Shown here: positions 4,909-5,222 of the stretch, one piece after another | Position numbering within the stretch: the stretch's first letter is position 1 | Layout of the letters: each line of letters opens with the position of its first letter | Assembly: GCA_003486285.1 (NCBI GenBank) | Contig: DNGH01000208.1 | Span: forward strand, 1-5,222 | From: Actinomycetota bacterium | GTDB lineage: Bacteria; Actinomycetota; Acidimicrobiia; Spongiisociales; UBA11373 | Reading direction: 5' to 3' | Length of the DNA stretch: 5,222 bases | Made by a program: the position numbers and the translations under genes | Notes under the pieces: generated by a model | Seen by the model: the letters and a program-made list of their open reading frames with translations, nothing else | Databases searched by the model: none | What the model was told of the DNA's origin: nothing

Positions 4909-5080
4909 TCAGGGGACGCGTAGGACCTTTACCGGGTCGCGGTGTGCGGCGACGATGGCGGGAGGGAGTGCGGCGGTGATGGTGCATCGACACCGCTCTG
5001 TGGGCGTAGAAGGACTCGAACTCTTCAGCGAAGGCCTTGCCCGTGGGATTCACCGCTCCAACCTTCAGATCGATCGCCAC
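4909..5080 (-). pseudogene. Frame-broken gene remnant of unknown family
   Basis: On the minus strand a GTG at 5080 with GGGGA 8 nt upstream begins MAIDLKVGAVNPTGKAFAEE and continues FESFYAHRA, which reads like ordinary protein. After about residue 32 the frame turns into a low-complexity His/Arg/Pro run typical of a wrong frame. The neighbouring frame takes over with TITAALPPAIVAAHRDPVKV then LRVP and a TGA at 4909-4911. A single-base indel near 4980-5000 would join the two parts into a protein of about 56 residues. It is more likely a truncated, frameshifted remnant than an intact gene. No family is recognised. The 5081-5174 stretch beyond it shows nothing further. Confidence 0.4.
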
Positions 5081-5174
5081 CTCATCCGTCCCCGGCTGGG
5101 CCGTATGTCACCCTCTAACACGCACAACCACCCGGAATCTGTGACAGGAATCTGAACACGTATCACGGAGTGAT

Positions 5175-5222
5175 CGCCAGCACGAATGGGATTGTGAGGC
5201 TGGTGAAGTCCTGACAGGGGCC
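5175..5222 (+). repeat. Repeat copy E, cut by the window edge
   Basis: CTGGTGAAGTCCTGACAGGG and the following GCC (5200-5222) match copy C with one difference. Upstream, CGCCAGCACGAATGGGATT parallels CGCCATCAAGGCGAAAGGGA of copy C with small gaps. The dyad's second arm would lie beyond the window. By analogy with copies C and D, another lipoprotein-type gene may start within about 100 bp past the edge. Confidence 0.65.

Noticed and set aside
4895..5155. Plus-strand 86-codon ORF
   Set aside because: It is opposite the better-supported minus-strand remnant, has no ribosome binding site, and the peptide shows no recognisable pattern.
1..5222. Integron cassette array with attC sites
   Set aside because: The spacing suggested cassettes, but none of the repeats carries the RYYYAAC/GTTRRRY ends of attC, genes lie in both orientations, and no integrase is present.
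1..5222. CRISPR array
   Set aside because: The repeats are 700 to 1400 bp apart and diverged, with genes rather than short spacers between them.
1..5222. Insertion sequence or transposon flanked by the repeats
   Set aside because: No transposase, no terminal inverted repeat pairs and no target-site duplications were seen; all repeats are direct.

Overview
The window comes from a high-GC bacterium, most likely an actinobacterium. This rests on the G/C-rich third codon positions, the GTG starts, TANNNT-type -10 boxes close to start codons, Sec lipoproteins, and an Imm21-like gene. No rRNA, tRNA, integrase, transposase or phage gene is visible, so a finer placement would be a guess. The region looks accessory: small unrelated genes in both orientations, separated by gene remnants and by a short dispersed repeat.

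Layout, left to right. A coding-like remnant without a start (63-182, minus) follows an Imm21-like immunity protein (216-794, minus). A small four-helix membrane protein resembling DUF6326 (1101-1493, plus) comes next. It converges on a zinc-independent quinone oxidoreductase-type dehydrogenase (1710-2681, minus). A 55-codon ORF (2750-2917, plus) overlaps by 4 nt the start of a lipoprotein with four conserved cysteines (2914-3585, plus). About 250 bp further on is a small secreted protein with two successive export signals (3832-4170, plus). It overlaps a second lipoprotein (4158-4820, plus) that is a diverged paralogue of the first. A frame-broken remnant (4909-5080, minus) closes the window.

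The main unexplained structure is a repeat with core GGCGAAGTCCTGACAGGGGC followed by a small dyad (CCCTGAAGGG). It appears at about 1, 848, 1609, 2810, 3773 and 5175, always in plus orientation, and divides the window into modules of about 0.7 to 1.4 kb. The copies at 875 and 2831 are identical over 33 bp. The copies at 2810 and 3773 are followed by the same junction (CGTAGGCT, 6 nt, GTG) and by lipoprotein signal sequences with the lipidated cysteine at residue 18. This points to duplication of a repeat-plus-lipoprotein unit. The rightmost copy is cut by the window edge, so the arrangement probably continues.

No single pathway links the genes. The two lipoproteins and the small secreted protein probably act at the cell surface. 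The Imm21-like gene is an orphan with no toxin in view. The dehydrogenase and the membrane protein look like independent passengers. Whether the repeat is a recombination boundary, a structured leader or the remains of a small gene cannot be decided from this window alone.
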